Below the pieces are notes generated by a model. That model ran no database searches. It had not been told where the DNA came from and was given only the letters and a program-made list of their open reading frames with translations. From Amylostereum areolatum (Eukaryota > Basidiomycota > Agaricomycetes > Russulales > Stereaceae), in the NCBI GenBank assembly GCA_012932865.1, contig SAXG01000015.1:620001-684000 (forward strand): a DNA stretch of 64,000 bases, written 5' to 3'. A program made the translations under genes and the position numbers. Positions within the stretch are counted from its first letter, which is position 1. Every line of letters begins with the position of its first letter. Of the stretch, positions 60,815 through 64,000 are shown piece after piece.

Positions 60815-62629
60815 CTACCACACTTTTCTCGGCAGAGTTGCCGCCGCTCCCACGGCCCCCAAAGAGACCACCGTCAGAACATAGTACACCATGTTCCCAT
60901 GCATGTACTGATGCTTGATAGACAACGAAAACAACGAGTTTGCCGCTGCCGGGCCAAACGTACGAGTGACCGAAACCAACATCTGCGCAAGGCCGTTCGT
61001 TGCTCCCAAAGAGGCTTTGTTCGGCGCAGATGCGGCGATATAGATGAAGACACAACCTGTATGCTCCCCGTCAGCGCCTGACCGCATGCAACTTGAACCG
61101 ATGATGAGACTGACCATAGCAGAGACTGATGCCAAGGGAAATGACGATTTGAAGAGCGACTATGGCCCATACGGCGTGGCCTATGCCCTGCTCCCGGGCT
61201 AAGAAATTCATGACAGGAAATAGGGCAAACACAGGTATGCACGAGGATATGCCTGCTATGAAAACATTCTTCGTGCCCCAATGGTCATGAATGCGAGCGA
61301 AGAAGAACACTTGGAAAATGCCATTGATGATCCCGAACGCCGACAGGATGAGGCCGATTGTGGGTGGCGAAAGACCGAGACCTCCGAGCTCAACAGGAGT
61401 TGAGAAGAAGAGGGGTTGTACCGCACGGTATGCAATGTCAACGAGAGATAGCGAGGCGTAGTTACCAGCCGCAACAAGGACGCGAGGGACAAGAAGGGCT
61501 CGCATCGGAACTGGCTTCTCCGCGTCGCTGATCTCTGCATGGGAGCCCGCTGTATCGAGGGCCTCCCGAGTGCGCTTCGAAGAGAAAAAGTGGCCGATTG
61601 GAGTGGGGGAGGCGACAGTCTGCCCCACGAGTTAATGACTACGGGTAATGCAAAAGCTCAACCGAACGCACCTCTTTCAAATGCGTGAATGTGATGAACC
61701 ATGCCACAGCGGAGAACGTAGCGGGGACAGCGCAAGGGAGAAAGTAAGGGTATGTTTTGAGGAACTCCGAGTTACCGAAGAGATTGGGGAAGCGTTCGGC
61801 GGGGTGCGCCAGAGTCCCTCCTATTATCGGCCTGATCATCGATTAAATATTCAAACCATTCGAACGCAGTTATGTGGGAAACATGCTTACCCAAGGGTAC
61901 CGCCTGTCGACCAAGCGATGGGCAAGAATCCGTAGACTTGAGCAAGATTGCTGGAGTCCGTGATCTCTGCGAGCATTGACTTCATGACCTGAGAAGGGAC
62001 CGACGCTTGTCAACGTTGTCTCTATATGCTTGAAATGCATATTCACCCCAATGTTGCCGTTGAGAGCGCCATTCAGACTACGGCTGTTGAAGATCGGGTA
62101 GGGTAAGGAGATAGGTAAAAGTCGGGCAGAGTCATGAACTTGCCTGAAGACTGCGCCCCAATATGTCGTGGAAAGACCAAAGCAGTACATGGACAGGGAA
62201 AGTCCGACGAGGCCAGTCAAGACCACCGGTTTTCGACCAACGACATCCGATATACGACTCCAGTGAAGCACGGTGAGAGCTTGGGTAGCGAAGAATACGG
62301 ATTGCTACACGATGAGAATGAACATAAAGATCTGGCAGCAAGCAGTCGGTGTATACCATCACTCCCACGTAATAGCCCACCCTGCTCTCGTCACCGTTCG
62401 TAATGCCGGTATGACGAACAAACTGGGTTCGGCTTTAAGCGATAGCGAGGGTGTAAGAGCTGTAGGGACGTACATCTGGTGCAAAAGGGTAAACGACCTG
62501 GGAAGTCAAGGGTTCGGCGAGCTGGAGAATGAGAAGGAGGTAGATTTGACGCCATGGAATAGGCGAAGGCTTTTTAGAGGACGGCTGAGGAAGGAGAGGG
62601 GTTTCTTCGTCGGTTGTCGTGACAGTCAT
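60815..62629 (-). CDS. MFS transporter, ZIFL-like multidrug/ion antiporter family
   Basis: A 12-TM major facilitator. The start is ATG 62629 (MTVTTTDEETPLLPQPSSKK); an upstream in-frame ATG at 62749 would add 40 residues. Conserved segments, spliced over several introns: YLLLILQLAEPLTSQVVYPFAP (TM1), LHWSRISDVVGRKPVVLTGL (motif A), a SLNGALNGNIGV segment (TM4-5), PYFLPCAVPATFSAVAW (TM6), a basic central loop (SSKRTREALD), TIGLILSAFGIINGIFQVFF, and NKASLGATNGLAQMLVSVTR (TM10-11). Ends PRKVW and TAG 60815-60817. This pattern is that of fungal proteins related to plant zinc-induced-facilitator-like carriers; the substrate cannot be told. Confidence 0.8.
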
Positions 62630-63171
62630 GAGGACGTAGTACAAGTACAAGAGGACGAGAAACGTACGGGGGTGCGAACGAGTTGAAGGCTGACTGACCT
62701 CGGTTTTGACGTGCAAAGCTTGAAGAAGAATGGCCTGTTTAGGCGCCATCTCCGGAGATTCATGTCGCTATTCCTCTCGCATCTGATCCGAGCAGCAAGC
62801 GCCGTCGGCAGCCCTGTCCGATCATCCCTCCCTGCCATATTCTCGACGCTGAGTCGGACTCGACAGAAGAACTTGGACCACCACCACGACCACGACGACT
62901 GGGACAAACAAGTGCTATTTCCACGCTTTTCTCTTCTTTTTGTGTGCGCGTCTGGCCTCAAGGCCTCAAAGCACGGCGCCCGGTGGGCCAAGGGCTTCCT
63001 TTCTTACACCTTTTGTCTCCACGCTTTGGTCTAAATGCCCTAGGTTCTCAGTATAAAGCGGCAGCTACCTACATCGAGGGAGGGTCAGGCGCACATCGAA
63101 CGACCCCATCGTTCTTCTCAACCCCCTTTTCCCGAGCACGCCAACGCGTTCAAGCCGCCTCTCGAACTACT

Positions 63172-64000
63172 ATGGTGTCTGATGCGCCGCCTGGATTGAC
63201 TTGGAACGCACGCAACGTCCCTCGCCACTCAGTCACTCTCCCTCTGTCCTCGCGGACGACGCGCCCTTTTGACTTTGCCAACCCTGAAGTTACCTCGACG
63301 AACTCAATCATATACGATGCTTCCCGGAACGCTGAACCGGTACCCATTCATTCACCCTCGACCCTTACTTCTTCGCCCTCGACCCATGATGTGAGTCTTT
63401 CCGCTTCGTGCAAACAACCAGTTGTTCAACGCGTCTAATCAGAATCAGAAAGCACCATCCCTCACCCTCGACCTCTGCCTTCGCGATTCACCACCCGAGT
63501 GGGAGGTGCTGCCACTTCCATCATGGCCTAACTCTCATCACGACTTAAACACGGGGGGTAGTGACCGACCTCAACAATCCACTGCAGCTTCTGGACCCCC
63601 TCCCCCTATTACCGTCGATCTGGATGATGATGTGGAGATGTGCGACGATTGGCCGTCTGCGGAAGAAATGGATATCATCGAAGCCACCTTTCCTACATCC
63701 CCGCCATATCCTCCTCCCGACCCCGAAGTCGAACGCCTCGTGCGCTTCGGAATGCATTCCCATTTCCCTCTCACCGTGTCCTGCCTCAACCCCTTGCGTA
63801 ACCTACCGCAAGACTCTCCTTGGCGTAGTCTATTCGCAATTCAAGAACGAGTTGATGTTGACTGGAATGATCGGTGTTCCGAAAGGTATCGTCAAAGGCC
63901 CTGTTCAAACAGACGACGGTCGTGCGTGCTCTTTCTTGCTCCAGTTTTCATCTCGTATTGACCAAGGCTGATAGGGAATGTGACTGGGCACGTAGAGTAT
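63172..64000 (+). CDS. Hypothetical protein, partial at right edge
   Basis: Start ATG 63172 (MVSDAPPGLTWNARNV). An intron at 63391-63442 joins in frame to NQKAPSLTLDLCLRDSPPEW. An acidic segment follows (DLDDDVEMCDDWPSAEEMDI), then a more structured part (HFPLTVSCLNPLRNLPQDSPW, FAIQERVDVDWNDRCSER). A second intron probably begins near 63886 (AAAG-GTATCG) and ends at about 63947. The gene continues beyond the window. No family recognised. Divergent from the MFS transporter; the interval 62630-63171 is their shared promoter region. Confidence 0.5.

Noticed and set aside
62435..62749. Start of the MFS transporter at 62749
   Set aside because: Adds 40 residues unlike the family N-terminus; the downstream ATG at 62629 gives the usual acidic N-terminal segment, although the upstream start cannot be excluded.

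Overview
The window is fungal nuclear DNA, almost certainly from an Agaricomycete (Basidiomycota). Genes carry short GT-AG introns of about 50-60 nt. The left 53.6 kb is a nested transposon island built from Ty3/gypsy chromoviruses, a KDZ-type DNA transposase and a TET/JBP-type dioxygenase gene, a combination typical of mushroom-forming fungi. The right 10 kb is ordinary euchromatin.

Layout. 1-3378: 5' part of a minus-strand gypsy element (A), hit by a 655-bp hAT-type MITE, itself inserted in a host gene (3379-4093). 5311-16014: a KDZ transposase gene (+) broken by a complete gypsy element (B, 6981-13993, TSD GCTAC) and a solo LTR (14077-14547, TSD GCTGC). 16138-17368: a proline-rich ORF with a viroplasmin/RNase H1-N-like end. 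18376-25473: gypsy C (-, TSD CTGTG), nearly intact and young. 25645-32771: gypsy D (-, TSD CCCTG), degenerate, carrying a second hAT MITE. 32878-34569 plus 44783-45055: a TET/JBP-like 2-oxoglutarate dioxygenase gene (+) split by gypsy F (34570-44782, -, TSD GGGTG). F is 10.2 kb and carries about 3 kb of extra ORFs between pol and its 3' LTR. 45297-46079: a small gene (+), possibly HMG-box-like. 46510-53603: gypsy E (-), with an intact pol but mismatched flanks. 54118-64000: glycerophosphodiester-type MFS permease (-), CFIm68/CPSF6-like RRM protein (+), SPT2 chromatin protein (-), a second MFS transporter (-), and the start of an unknown gene (+).

How it fits together. If the elements with clean target-site duplications (B, C, D, F and the solo LTR) are ignored, the KDZ transposase, viroplasmin-like ORF, TET/JBP dioxygenase and HMG-like ORF form one compact co-directional block, a candidate KDZ transposon with a DNA-base oxidase as cargo. 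All its members look inactivated by insertions and nonsense changes.

The gypsy elements fall in two main families (A and F; B, C and E) plus D. Both main families show Tf1/sushi-type self-priming: the primer-binding site, 2 nt inside the LTR, is complementary to the predicted 5' end of the transcript about 34 nt below a TATA box. Both have a GGRTTTT slippery heptamer directly before the gag stop, consistent with -1 frameshifting into pol.
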